Assembly (NCBI GenBank): GCA_039000515.1
Contig: JBCFYV010000001.1
Coordinates: 15,105,928-15,169,927 of the forward strand
Direction of reading: 5' to 3'
DNA: 64,000 nucleotides
Source of the DNA: Timema cristinae
Taxonomy: Eukaryota; Arthropoda; Insecta; Phasmatodea; Timematidae
Shown here: positions 35,595-45,971 of the stretch, piece by piece
Position numbering within the stretch: the stretch's first letter is position 1
Layout of the letters: every line of letters begins with the position of its first letter
Program-made: the position numbers and the translations under genes
Notes under the pieces: model-generated
Database searches by the model: none
What the model saw: the letters and a program-made list of their open reading frames with translations, nothing else
What the model was told of the DNA's origin: nothing

Positions 35595-36176
35595 TCTTAC
35601 AAATATTTTAATTCCGAAAGTTTGTGTGTTTGGATGTTTGTTACTCAATCACGCCAAAACTGCTGAACGGATTCGAATGAAACTTTGTACGTTGATAGAG
35701 CATGTACTGGAATAACATATAGGACTATTCCCAATCTTTGATTTTAAATAATAATAAATATATATTATTATAATGTGATTGAAACGATATTATTTAAGAA
35801 TTTGTGATTTGATATTTTTTAATTAAAGTAAATAGTAATTAGTGTGTCGTAGTTTCATACAATAAATAATAAATATGATGTGATTTTAGCTATGTAGTTC
35901 GAATTGTTTTATTTAACTTATTTATTTATCTTACTAATTATAAAGTTAAAAATTAAAAAAATATATAATTAATAATTTCAATAATATATATTTCTTTTAT
36001 TACGAAATATTTAAAAGTGAAAATTAAAATACGGCAAAATTATTTACAGCTAGAACTGAGAAAAACGCATAGATATTTGAAAAAAATAAAATTTGATTTA
36101 TGACCAAAACAGTTTAGTTAAAAATTAAAAGATGTTATCAATTATTGCGGGCGAAGCCGTGACGGGTAAAAGCTAG
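35595..36176 (+). mobile_element. non-autonomous Helitron, 582 bp, present only in unit A
   Basis: The element begins TC (35,595) and ends CTAG (36,176), with a GC-rich hairpin-forming stretch just before the end (GCGGGCGAAGCCGTGACGGG). It sits between A (35,594) and T (36,177). Unit B lacks the element and shows the joined site (TTTAAATATATAATATAAAC near 49,798). Helitrons insert between A and T without target duplication, so both the structure and the empty site agree. No Rep/helicase frame is present. Confidence 0.93.
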
Positions 36177-36277
36177 TATAAAATAAACCTAAGTTGTTAA
36201 ATGATTCTCAAAAAAACATCTTTAAAATCTTTAAGTAATGTTATCGTCTACAACTCATAATAATTAATTTATTACAG

Positions 36278-36554
36278 TGACCAGGTGGTGTATGGGTAAG
36301 GTTGTCGGACTTCTGTGTTTGAGGTCTTGGGTTCAATCCTAGGTCCTGGCACGATTAAACTGATTACCAAACTCTTCCTTCACCTCTGACAATACATGTA
36401 TTAATCACAACTTGTGAATGTGGGGAATGCCAGGCCTCCACCGTGGTTCGGATTCCACGTTAAACTGTAGGTCCTCCATTTCATCTCACAATCACCCTAC
36501 CATTACACATTAGCGTAAGTAGGTATAACCCGAACGGTTAGTAAGACGCGGTGC

Positions 36555-36593
<39 letters not shown>
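36278..36593 (+). repeat. hybrid SINE-A copy (unit A)
   Basis: The 5' flank and first half match the unit B SINE at 49,905 (for example GTGGGGAATGCC). The second half and 3' flank match the SINE at 52,334 (GGATTCCACG, AAGTAGGTATAACCCGAACG, then TTGTCGGTAAAAG). The copy is therefore a recombination product. It ends in an (AAT)n run (36,556-36,593). Confidence 0.9.
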
Positions 36594-36594
<1 letters not shown>

Positions 36595-37766
36595 TGTCGG
36601 TAAAAGTTTGAAACATCAAAAGCCTGTGGTTCGACTGATGACGAGCCAGTAGCGGCTTGGGTACCTTGTCACATTCCACAGACAAGAGTAGAGCATAACC
36701 ACGCGTCGTAGGATTGGTTAGGCTCTTCAATCTACGAACCACATTCTCGAGAATCTACGAACCACGAGCCGTTCGCGACTTGCCATAGAACAGGTCGTGG
36801 GAACAAGGCTTTAATTGACGAGTTTATGAAGAGGAAATCACTGGAACGCAGTGGGTGGTGTCATTGAATAAAAGACTCAAATTCACCCGCAGATCACACG
36901 CCCGTTGAAACGGTGCCCAAGCCACTACTGAATCGCCATCAAAAGAAATACAAGCCTTTGATGTTTAAAGCATTTACCGACATCTGACGGGAACACCCGA
37001 ACACTACCGAATAAACGCGCAGATATCGGTACCACAGCCCGTGGTAATGCAATCTACGAGCCGAATACATCCAAACACGTGTCGTGGGAACGGGCTTTAA
37101 TATGTATGTTTGAATCTTGGTCTTAATAGAGAGGGAGATATGGAAATTAATAAACCTGGATTGTAGGAGATTTTACTTTTGAGAAACGTTGGTGCCGTTG
37201 CTACATCAGATTGACTTGATTAAAATATTAATAGTCAGCGTCGACAATGTATTTTATCTCTGGAAATCCCAGAAGAACTTTTTCAAAAACACCATTGAAC
37301 ACTATAGAACTATGGAGAATGGTAAATAACCAGTTCGCGTGGACGATATAAACAGATTTATCTCGTAAAAGACACAGAGATTAAGAGGGGTAGAGTGAGG
37401 GAGGGAAATAGGGGAATATATCTCCATTCATAAACAAAAAGTGTTATATCACAAGTCCACTAAAGTTGTGTTTATGTCCGTTTTAAAAATCTCTGACTAA
37501 ACGGCTTCGTGTATCTTCTATGGATGAGATTTAAATGTAACCGTAATCATATTTTATATGGCTCTTCCTAGAATTCACGAGTTTTTATTTAGATCATTCT
37601 TTTTAAAACTTAAGCGAAAACAATAGTACATAAAGTTTACCGAGTCTCAAGAGAAAAGAAATATATTTACGACCCCCTTAACGTATGCAAACCACGGACA
37701 GGACGAAAAAAACAGTGTTCTCGTAACGCCTCTCTTAGAAACAGTAAACTTGATGTGTTTTTTTAA
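36594..37766. repeat. right part of a TIR element and flank (unit A)
   Basis: This aligns closely with 52,611-53,778. It contains the right terminal inverted repeat ending CGTGTCGTGGGAACGGGCTT near 37,097. Its left terminal repeat is absent because of the SINE-SINE deletion. No gene is seen. Confidence 0.8.
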
Positions 37767-37767
37767 C

Positions 37768-38060
37768 ATCATCACTCAATAGAACACTCATTGACAGTGT
37801 CGTGTCGTGGAATGTTGCCAGGGTAAGCAGTGTTAGTTTAAACTGTACCTGTGAACTGTTTTCATCACTCAGTAGAACACTCATCGACAGTATCGTGGAG
37901 TGTTGCCAGGGTAAGCAGAGTTAATTTAAACTGTACCTGTGAATTGTTCTCATCACTCAGTAGAACACTCATTGGTCAGGTATAAACGAACATACACACT
38001 AATGTGAGGAATATAAGCTGTGTTTTATTGTTTCAAATGGGGACATAATGGGGGAGAGCA
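37768..38060 (+). mobile_element. foldback-like element, short left arm plus centre (unit B)
   Basis: About 2.3 arm units are followed by the same centre as 26,309-26,390 (GGTCAGGTATAAACGAACAT, then GTTTCAAATGGGGACATAAT). The right arm is missing, as in unit A. Confidence 0.88.
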
Positions 38061-38149
38061 TATCTTAGGTACAGTTTTTACTGGTTATTCTTATCCTGTC
38101 AAGACCACGATACGCCACTATGTTCAAAACCCTAGAAAGGTTATTAGGA

Positions 38150-39458
38150 CATTAGTTACAGATCCCTTATTAGTGAGTAGAAATATTTACTCATGTAGGC
38201 CAAATCCTATTTATATTTAGTGTTAGTGGAGCGTACATTATTTTCCGTCCGTCTATAAACTTATACCCAACCAGGATTAAACCCCAACTTTCCCGTCACT
38301 TAAAACTCAGACTAGATAAACCTGTAATTTAATTGGCGTTCCCATCGATGCGGGTAGTAAAATATTATGTCGCTAATTTTTCATGATGGTACAAAACCAA
38401 GAGGTATTATATCTTAATGCGCCCAACCAAATATAGATCATCATCATACGTCTGACATGCGCCGTGAATCACTGTCAACACACATGACGCGACTATTATG
38501 CGGGTCAGCTAACCCTACCCCTGCAGTTTATTGACGGCCTGATTATCTTTGTTCGCTGATACATGCCTTGTTGAATGTATACATTCACTAAGATGTTGCC
38601 AGCCAAGCGAATGTTTTATAATAATATCACAGCAATTTTATCGTGTCAACTGAAAGGTTATATTCACACACAAATACGTTTACCTTTTTTATACTACAGC
38701 AATATTTCACTCTTGACTCCACAACTGAGGTTGGAGGACCACTGTTTCTTCGATCAGCAATTCAATTTTATACATTGATTTTTTATTATCATGTTAGTAA
38801 CATAAAGGGATTTTTTTTAAATCAATGGTTTAATAGGTTTGAAAAATAAAAGCATAAAGGAAAGTAAAAATGTAATATTTATAAATAATACAGTAGGATT
38901 TGGCTAATTCTAACACTCCATGATTTTCCATGAAATGTGTATTTAAATCAATGGTAAAAAATAACATTTAATTAGAATTTTAGAAGGAAATATTTTGATA
39001 GCTTGAAGCCTGTCCATTGTTAATTTGTTCAAGCTTGTACTCATTTCAAACCCAACTTAACGATCTTTATTAAACCACCCAAAATGCCGAGAATATCAAA
39101 TAATGTTATATTTAGCCTAATGACACATAGTAAATGAGTAGGCGGGGAATTATGCACCGGTGGCTATAAGGTTGCCCAATATAGGTGATGTATTGTCTTG
39201 GCTTTCATCAATTCTGATTTAAATCTGCAATGTTTATATGACAATTTTTCCAAATTTTTATATTTTTTGTTATACATCCACTTATTGTGTATATTTGTTT
39301 TATATAGCATATATAAAATGTATGTGATTATATGTAGCATATTTTGAGGTTATTGATTTATTGTGTACCAGCTCCCTTGATTCTCATGAAAAATTGTTAA
39401 TTCATATTTTGGATATTTCGGTTTTTTTTTAGATAGCCCTTGCACTTCAAACTAAAAA
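38150..39458. other. 1.3-kb segment found in unit B but not unit A
   Basis: Unit A has only ~90 unrelated bases in the corresponding place (26,430-26,515). The segment includes a minus-strand SINE-B fragment near 38,235-38,375 and AT-rich sequence without coding potential. Whether it was inserted in B or lost from A cannot be decided here. Confidence 0.6.
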
Positions 39459-39774
39459 ACAGCGTTTCTTCCACTATAATCACTTAGGTTGGTAGCGTAA
39501 TAAAATATTTAGTAAATTAAACTATGCCCTTAATGTATAAATCCAGAAATGTAAATTTTCTCTTAAAAAAACATTCATCAATATTTTTTATTAAAAGTAA
39601 ATAATAAAAACTGGTAATCTTTATAAATTGTGTGAGCTGTTACATTTTTACAAATTTATCTATTTCTTTGAGTACTTAAGTAAACAAAGTGTAAATATAG
39701 CTTAAATAGCCAAGTTACTATAGCTGTTAATTACGGTTATAACCGCCTCTAAATATGATATTCTTTTAATTGAA

Positions 39775-39866
39775 AAATGACACCTGGACACGGGAATCGA
39801 TTACTAAGTCGATGTTCCTGGGTTCTATTCCCTTTACCAGATGACATTTATCAATTTAAAGAATAC
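39775..39866. repeat. collapsed family C element (unit B)
   Basis: It is nearly identical to 26,826-26,925, and is interrupted at its right edge by the SINE-A fragment that follows. Confidence 0.65.
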
Positions 39867-39972
39867 GTTCTTACGCTAATGTGTAATGGTAGGGTGATTG
39901 TGAGATGAATTGAAGGACCTACAGTTTAACGTGGAATCCGAACCAGGGTGGTGGCCTGGCATTACCCACATT
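39867..39972 (-). repeat. internal SINE-A fragment, only in unit B
   Basis: About 106 bp of SINE-A body (CTACAGTTTAACGTGGAATC, GGTGGTGGCCTGGCATTACC) lies between GAATAC and CAACAAAATATAG, which are nearly adjacent in unit A (26,921 onward). It lacks both the pol III head and the 3' terminal hairpin and has no target duplication. Ordinary SINE insertion does not explain it; a repair-patch origin is possible. Confidence 0.88.
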
Positions 39973-40744
39973 CAACAAAATATAGTTTTAACATATTCAG
40001 TGGTGATCGATCTTATGGGTACCGTTGCTATAGGTAGCGAAAATATGCTGTGTCATCTGCCCAGTGAAAGTTATAAAGTGTATTGCTCAAAGGTCTGAGC
40101 ATGTCGGCAATATTTAATATCTACAACAAAGGGAAATAACTGACCTTTGTGGGAATTCTGTAAAGGGAATTATTGATGGCAATACCAGCTCTGCGGTCGC
40201 GGAGAAAGGAAGATATAATCCGTGGACAGTTAACTGATAATCCTTATCGACAAAGTGAAGCGAGACTATGTTTTAGCTTTGGAATTTCGTCTGCCTGATT
40301 AACTATAAATATAGAATGCCTGGACCTATTTTAACAAATTTTGGCTGGGGCATTTTTTGAACTTAGGCCGAATGATATGTATACTCTCCTTTAACCATTT
40401 TAGGTAGAAATCTTACCTTTCATGGTTCCACTATGACACATTTTATAATATAGAGGGTAGTATATGAAGGAAAGATTTGCTACATAGTTATTCAATATGA
40501 TCATCTGTTTCAATATGGCAGCCACTTAAAAAGGTTTTTCGTAGCATATCGCAAATGATATTAATTTGTATTTAATTCTAAGCCATTGATATATTAACTA
40601 GGGTATAGTTTGTAAATTTTAGCCTATACTGTGAGACTAACGTCTTAAAGCGAGTGAACCATTGTTATTCTTTATGGATATGATTAACTATTGAATATAT
40701 TGTTCATTTATTTTGAATCTAACTTGATCACTAAGTAAAATTTT

Positions 40745-40955
40745 CAACAATACTCCAAGGAGAAATTATAGGAGATATTTCAAATTAAAATCCAAGAAAA
40801 TTATAGGAGATTTTTCAACTTGAAATCCAAGGAGAAATTATAGGAGATATTATAACTTTAAATCCAAGGATAAATTATAGGAGATATTTCTACTTCAAAT
40901 CCAAAGAGAAATTAAAGGAGATATTTCTACTTCAAATACAAAGAGAAATGTTAAA
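40745..40955. repeat. ~37-bp A-rich minisatellite (unit B)
   Basis: About six units of the type seen at 27,695-27,860 (ATCCAAGGAGAAATTATAGG). Expansion or contraction relative to unit A is visible. Confidence 0.85.
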
Positions 40956-42883
40956 ATTGCCGTAACGATTAGAACATTACTTAACTATTCTCAGCATGAT
41001 GTAGCCTACTTAGCTTTTTTTTAATGTAGGGAACGAGGTTTACTGTTTACAGAACTAGGGTCTACCGATTTATTAAGTTTTAAGACAAGTTCTTGGTGTC
41101 ACATTTTATCGAAGTTTTTTTTTAAAACCAAATAACATACTACAAGATGGATGACCGATCCTTTTTTAAATGAAAGTAGACATTAGATGGCAGCGTTAAT
41201 AATTAATTGGTCTATGGTCGATAGTATTGGTATATATTCCGTTTGTAAATTAGGTACCATTTTAAAGAATGTGTGAAGATGGTTTTGGAATAGCGATCAA
41301 AAATATTTTACTAAAGACGTAAGCTTGATTTATAGATCTATATAATGTGATTTTATTTGGGAGGATTTTGGGCTTTGTAAAAAGTGGAATTTTGGAATCC
41401 TTCAAGTTTTTGTGGTAGTATCATATTCGTAAAGTAATGAAATAAAATCCAAGATTTCGAGAATAATTTATTATTGGCCCTTTATTCAAAGATAAATTGT
41501 TTTCTAAGCCTGTAAGATTTTATCGGTTTATTATATCCCTCCGCCAGGATTAATAGTGTTTTCTAACCTTAGTTTGTAATTTTTCCACCGCTTTTATACG
41601 CATCCAACCATAGAAAAGGGATAAGTATAGAAACGCCACTCTAATGTTGTTAAATAGAATCACATCACTAGCGCTCTTGGCGTTGGTGCCGCAAACTAAA
41701 AGATTCGAAGCGGGACGCTACACTTGGAACACAACGCTTTTTCTATCGAGGAATATTAACTAATCTATTCTTATACCAAATTAAACCAATTGTAACCATA
41801 ACCATTATTTATAAATAAACCACGTTGTAAATTGTAAAAGATAGCTAAACTCTTTCTTTAAAATTAACGAAAAATTACTAGCAAAACATCAATGGTGAAT
41901 TTTACATAGACTTCATACTTCCTTTTCTACTGACTTCAAGTCCACGCATGCGTATTTCTCTGTGACGTCATTGCAAGCTGCTCTTAGCGATAGTACCCCA
42001 AACTAGTTTATGGTATCAGCTCTCCTGTAAGAGTGCTCACCCCATGCATCCTACCCAAGTAAAATGTTTATCTGATGGTCGCCAAGCTTTTCCTTTTCTC
42101 TTCCCCTCCCCCTCCAAGCCAAAAGGCGACCTTGAAGGGAAGAATAACTAGTGCATCCTACGCCCAGTCATATTACTATCTAACGGTAATATAATAAACG
42201 AGCTATTAATTTCCAATTTTCTGTAATGATAGCGCGCTTTTTTTTATGTATTCACTCAACGCATGTGCCGGTTATATTTCTGTGCTGAGTGTACATTAGA
42301 ACGAAAGTGCTTTAGTAATACTCCAAAGTTGAGATATAATATATTTCCCAAGGTTCCACGTCCCTCTTATTATAACACAATAGAATATGGAAAGTACGTA
42401 ATATTTTGAAGAGACGGGAATTTTCTGGTTGGGTGAGATATTAGGTACGTCGACAGAATGGCGGGCGGGATTTAGTAACGCAACAGCTTCACACACACAA
42501 AAAAAATTGTACTCGCTCAGGATTTAAAATTCGTTTCATTTAAAAAAAAACTTCCTCCCATTTCATGGTCATAATTACTAACATGATTATTTTCCGTGTG
42601 TGTAGATGTATCTAGCTTGTAAATTTTTTAATTATTGGTAACGAAATGGCAATCCACTTTATTCTTTTACACATTCAATTCATTTTAATAAGTTTTTATA
42701 ATAGAAGTTGGTTGTCAAGTGTAAACAAATAATCATACTCTAAGTTATTAATCTAGCTTATGATAAAATGGAAAATAAGCCAATTTTTGATAAACAATCT
42801 AGCTCTTACAGGATTTGAACCTAGAAAATTAAGACCAATCTGTTAACTGAGCTAAAGGGAAGTGCCATTGAAACAATTACTCA
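40956..42883. other. unit B spacer, no gene
   Basis: Counterpart of 27,861-29,790. Differences between the units are scattered without a codon-like pattern. Confidence 0.55.
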
Positions 42884-43346
42884 GTGTCGTGGAGTGTTGC
42901 CAGGGTAAGCAGAGTTAGTTTAAACTGTACCTGTGAATTGGTCTCATCACTCAGTAGAACACTCATTGACAGTGTCTTGTCGTGTAGTGTTACCAGGGTA
43001 AGCAGAGTTAATTTAAACTGTACCTGTGAATTGGTCTCATCACTCAGTAGAATACTTATTGGCCAGGTATCAACTAAAATACAATCCCACGTTAAATGTG
43101 TGGAGCAGAGCTTATGCAGGTTTGGTCAAATGGAGACAGAGTGGGGGATGACATTACACTGTCAATAAGTGTTCTACTGAGTGTTGAGAACAATTCACAG
43201 GTACAGTTTAAACTAACCCTGCTTACCCTGGCAACATTCAACGACACGACACTGTCAATGAATTTTCTACTGAGCGATGATAACAATTCACAGGTACAGT
43301 TTAAACTATCTCTGCTTACTATGGCAACTTTCCACGACAATCACTA
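42884..43346. mobile_element. foldback-like element, two units per arm (unit B)
   Basis: Two plus-oriented units are followed by the centre in the opposite orientation to the unit A copy (GGCCAGGTATCAACTAAAAT, then TTTGGTCAAATGGAGACAGA), then two inverted units. It sits at the same position as the three-plus-three element in unit A, so both unit number and centre orientation have changed. Confidence 0.9.
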
Positions 43347-43414
43347 TACGTAATATTCTACCTTCAAGTACTGAAACTATACATCCTTTATGTCTACACT
43401 TGGTGTATATGTTT

Positions 43415-43936
43415 CAGGAAAAGTAGATTGTTAGGGAGAGTTGATTCGGCCTAGGTTAAGTTCACACTTACTAAAAGTATCAGTAAAAGTTGGTTGAGAA
43501 TAAACAGAGAATAAACGGATCAACTTTCCCTAGGAAGAGTTAACTATGGCTACTGTGGTTTAGTAAAAGTTGATTCCGCGCTTTTGCTCTCCACATGCAA
43601 CTGTTTTGAATATCCCAGCTCTATTTGTTTACCGTTGTTTTCTTTGATCACTCGTCCATTTGTTGTAGTTTTCAACAGTGACCAAGGATTCAGTGTATGT
43701 TTGATTAATTAGTTTGTGTGTTTTTAGGTTAGGTTAGGTTGGATTGGTTTAGGTTAGTCAACTTTTACTAACTCAAGGTAGTAAGTGTACTTTCCCTAGG
43801 TACATTCAACTCTGACTAGTAAATGTTGATGGAAATTCATCACATTTCGCTTTTAATAAACTTTTACTAAAAAGAACAGTAAGTGTCGACTTTACCTAGT
43901 CCGAGTCGACTCTTACTGGAGAATCTACTTTTCCTG
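43415..43936. mobile_element. 522-bp MITE with long imperfect TIRs, only in unit B
   Basis: The ends are CAGGAAAAGTAGATT at 43,415 and its complement at 43,922-43,936. Imperfect inversion extends at least 45 bp inward (GTTGATTCGGCCTAGG against GTCGACTCGGACTAGG). Internal AGTAAAAGTTG motifs recur. Three perfect TTAGG units lie at 43,724-43,738. No transposase is encoded. A target duplication could not be fixed. Confidence 0.8.
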
Positions 43937-44739
43937 TTACATATATATTGTAAAGTTATTTAAATTACGGGTCCCTACGTTGTGCGCCAATTGTGAATTT
44001 CTGGTTCGTCGCGTTGAGCGTCGATTGAAGTTACACCGTTTAATTAGCTGGTAATTGCCCCGTGGTCGAGCACTAATTAAATCGGTACGGTTTTTTGATG
44101 TTGTGAGTTAATTGGTATTTATAGCCCCGTGATCGAGCGCCAATTAAAGAGTTATAATTAATACACACTTTTTATGTTGACATGTTTTTTTATTTATGAA
44201 TCTGTTTATTTCAGGAGAAAATAGATCATGTCGAAATATATACGCGGCCTATTGTATGAGCGCGGACAGGTGTTGCTGGACGCCAAGTGACTTGTGCCTA
44301 GTGAGTTCTGTGCAGTACTGGACGCCAAGTGAGTTCTGAGCAGTACTGGCCTTACATTGCACCATCCTTCGTATATATCCATTGCTCATGGAAGCTTCGA
44401 GAAGGTATAGTTTAGAAAACAAAATACAAGACAAAAACATCTCGGTTTTACTGGTAAGTTCTAGAGCCGGAAAATGAGTCAAGTTACATTTTAAAATCTC
44501 TATTCGATCATTCGAGAAGAGGAAGCTATTATTTAAAAATCATATTGTCAACTTAACTTGACTAATGTCACGTGCGTGACGTCACTTACGGTAGCGTGTA
44601 CCTTCTTAGAAGAAGAAGTGCTTTATGCGCCACATAAGATATTATAATTTAAATTAAATAAAATACGTTTATAAAATTAGAATAATATTATTCTCAATGC
44701 TCTCACATACTTTTCAGGGGCAAGTCAGTTACATTACAA
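43937..44739. other. rest of the unit B-specific insertion, origin unclear
   Basis: This has no counterpart in unit A. Near 43,966-43,992, read on the minus strand, TGGCGCACAACGTAGGGACC resembles a tRNA-Lys primer-binding site of LTR retroelements. GTCGAGC...AATTAAA motifs recur at 44,065-44,150, and a duplicated GGACGCCAAGTGA occurs near 44,279 and 44,319. No retroelement protein frame was found, so this is at best an LTR fragment. Confidence 0.35.
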
Positions 44740-45827
44740 TATCTTTGCTCCACATGTTAAACACGTCAGGATCTGAATATTGACTCTATTGAAACACAGT
44801 TTAGTGGAAGTGTAACTTCATTTGAGCAGGATTAAAATGTTAAACCATTATGATACTGATACCTTTATCCTGATGTCTGCCAATGTGGGTGATATCATAT
44901 TGGGATATTAAAGAAACATTTATAAAAAAACTAGTAGTGTTGCCCGTTCTTCGCACGTATAGGACGAATCAAAACAATTTCGAATTGGAACATTCCTCAA
45001 CATTTCGAACTCTCAAATATTTTATAAGGCCTCCTTATATACAACATTTCGAGTCTTGTCATTTGAACCTATAAGGAACCGACTAGTTTTATAATATTGC
45101 TTTGTTTCCAACTCTGTTTTTTATTAATTTGAAAAAAGGTAATCATAATTTTAAAATTCCTGCTTCGAGGTGCACACGATTTGCAGTGGGTACTATTTAT
45201 TTATAAAATTGTAGATCTATGCAATTCTGCATGCAGTATATATTGGGCACTGATAATGACAGACAGACTATCTCTTCAATTTATTAATAAAGATAGAAGA
45301 TAAAATATCTTTAAGATACCGTTTTAATTCAGGGTCGACATAAATGACGGCCTGTATTTTGAAATCCCCGTTAGTGTTAACTAGTTAGGTAAGATAGTTT
45401 TTAACTTTTATGTTTATGTTTTCACAAGTGTCCACACCTCGACATACACCATCATTAACGTGTGTACTAAAATAAAACTTTGCTTTCAGAAATGATTAAT
45501 TTAACCATGCACGATTTGTTTGAACAGTAATAATAAATGTCCTCATCGATCTTAATAAAACAATTATTACAAACAATTGCCTAATTACGGGCATTCTCAC
45601 CACTGACATTTTCGTTAATAGTTTATGGTCAGCAAAAGTAACATGTATTCAAATAACAACAGTTCTCATGGAATATTCGATCACTGATAACCGTTAGTGT
45701 AGGAATAAAGTGTTGTTAATGGTCACAAAATGGGTTAAAGTAGAAGGCTATGGATTATTACGTTATATATTATATTTAAAATCATATAAAGGAAATAAGA
45801 TACTAAATAATATATTCAAAAAATAGT
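44740..45827. other. 5' intergenic region of the unit B IR gene
   Basis: Counterpart of 30,500-31,597. No additional gene. Similarity to unit A increases toward the IR start. Confidence 0.5.
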
Positions 45828-45835
45828 TATAAAAC
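45828..45835 (+). promoter_or_regulatory. TATA-like motif upstream of the IR gene (unit B)
   Basis: TATAAAAC lies 137 bp before the ATG chosen for the IR gene, identical in sequence and spacing to the unit A copy. The AT-rich background makes a chance match possible. Confidence 0.3.
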
Positions 45836-45971
45836 ATATACGATTTGATTATGTTTGATTTATTTTCAAATTAATTATTCATAATCAATGTCATATTAAA
45901 CTTTCTTAATTTTTACAAGTCTGTTTCTAAAAATTAAACTGAATAGTGACATATTTAAAGTGTACCAAAAA

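Larger units (their letters stand above)
26060..37766. repeat. tandem segmental duplication, unit A
   Basis: This segment matches unit B (37,768-53,778) in order and orientation, including the foldback centre, minisatellites, the IR gene and the SINEs downstream. The junction to unit B is direct: sequence equivalent to ~53,765-53,778 (GTAAACTTGATGTG plus a T run) ends at ~37,766 and foldback arm sequence begins at once. The left boundary within the 25,590-26,308 array is approximate. Compared with B this unit has gained a Helitron and lost about 2.4 kb between two SINEs. Confidence 0.9.

Noticed and set aside
37700..37990. Duplication by equal recombination between two foldback arm arrays
   Set aside because: Unit B ends at 53,778 without an arm array, so only one breakpoint lies in the repeat.
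45960..45971. Upstream start of the IR frame at GTG
   Set aside because: A eukaryotic nuclear gene is expected to start at ATG. The frame's first ATG is at 45,972, and the four upstream codons are simply open.
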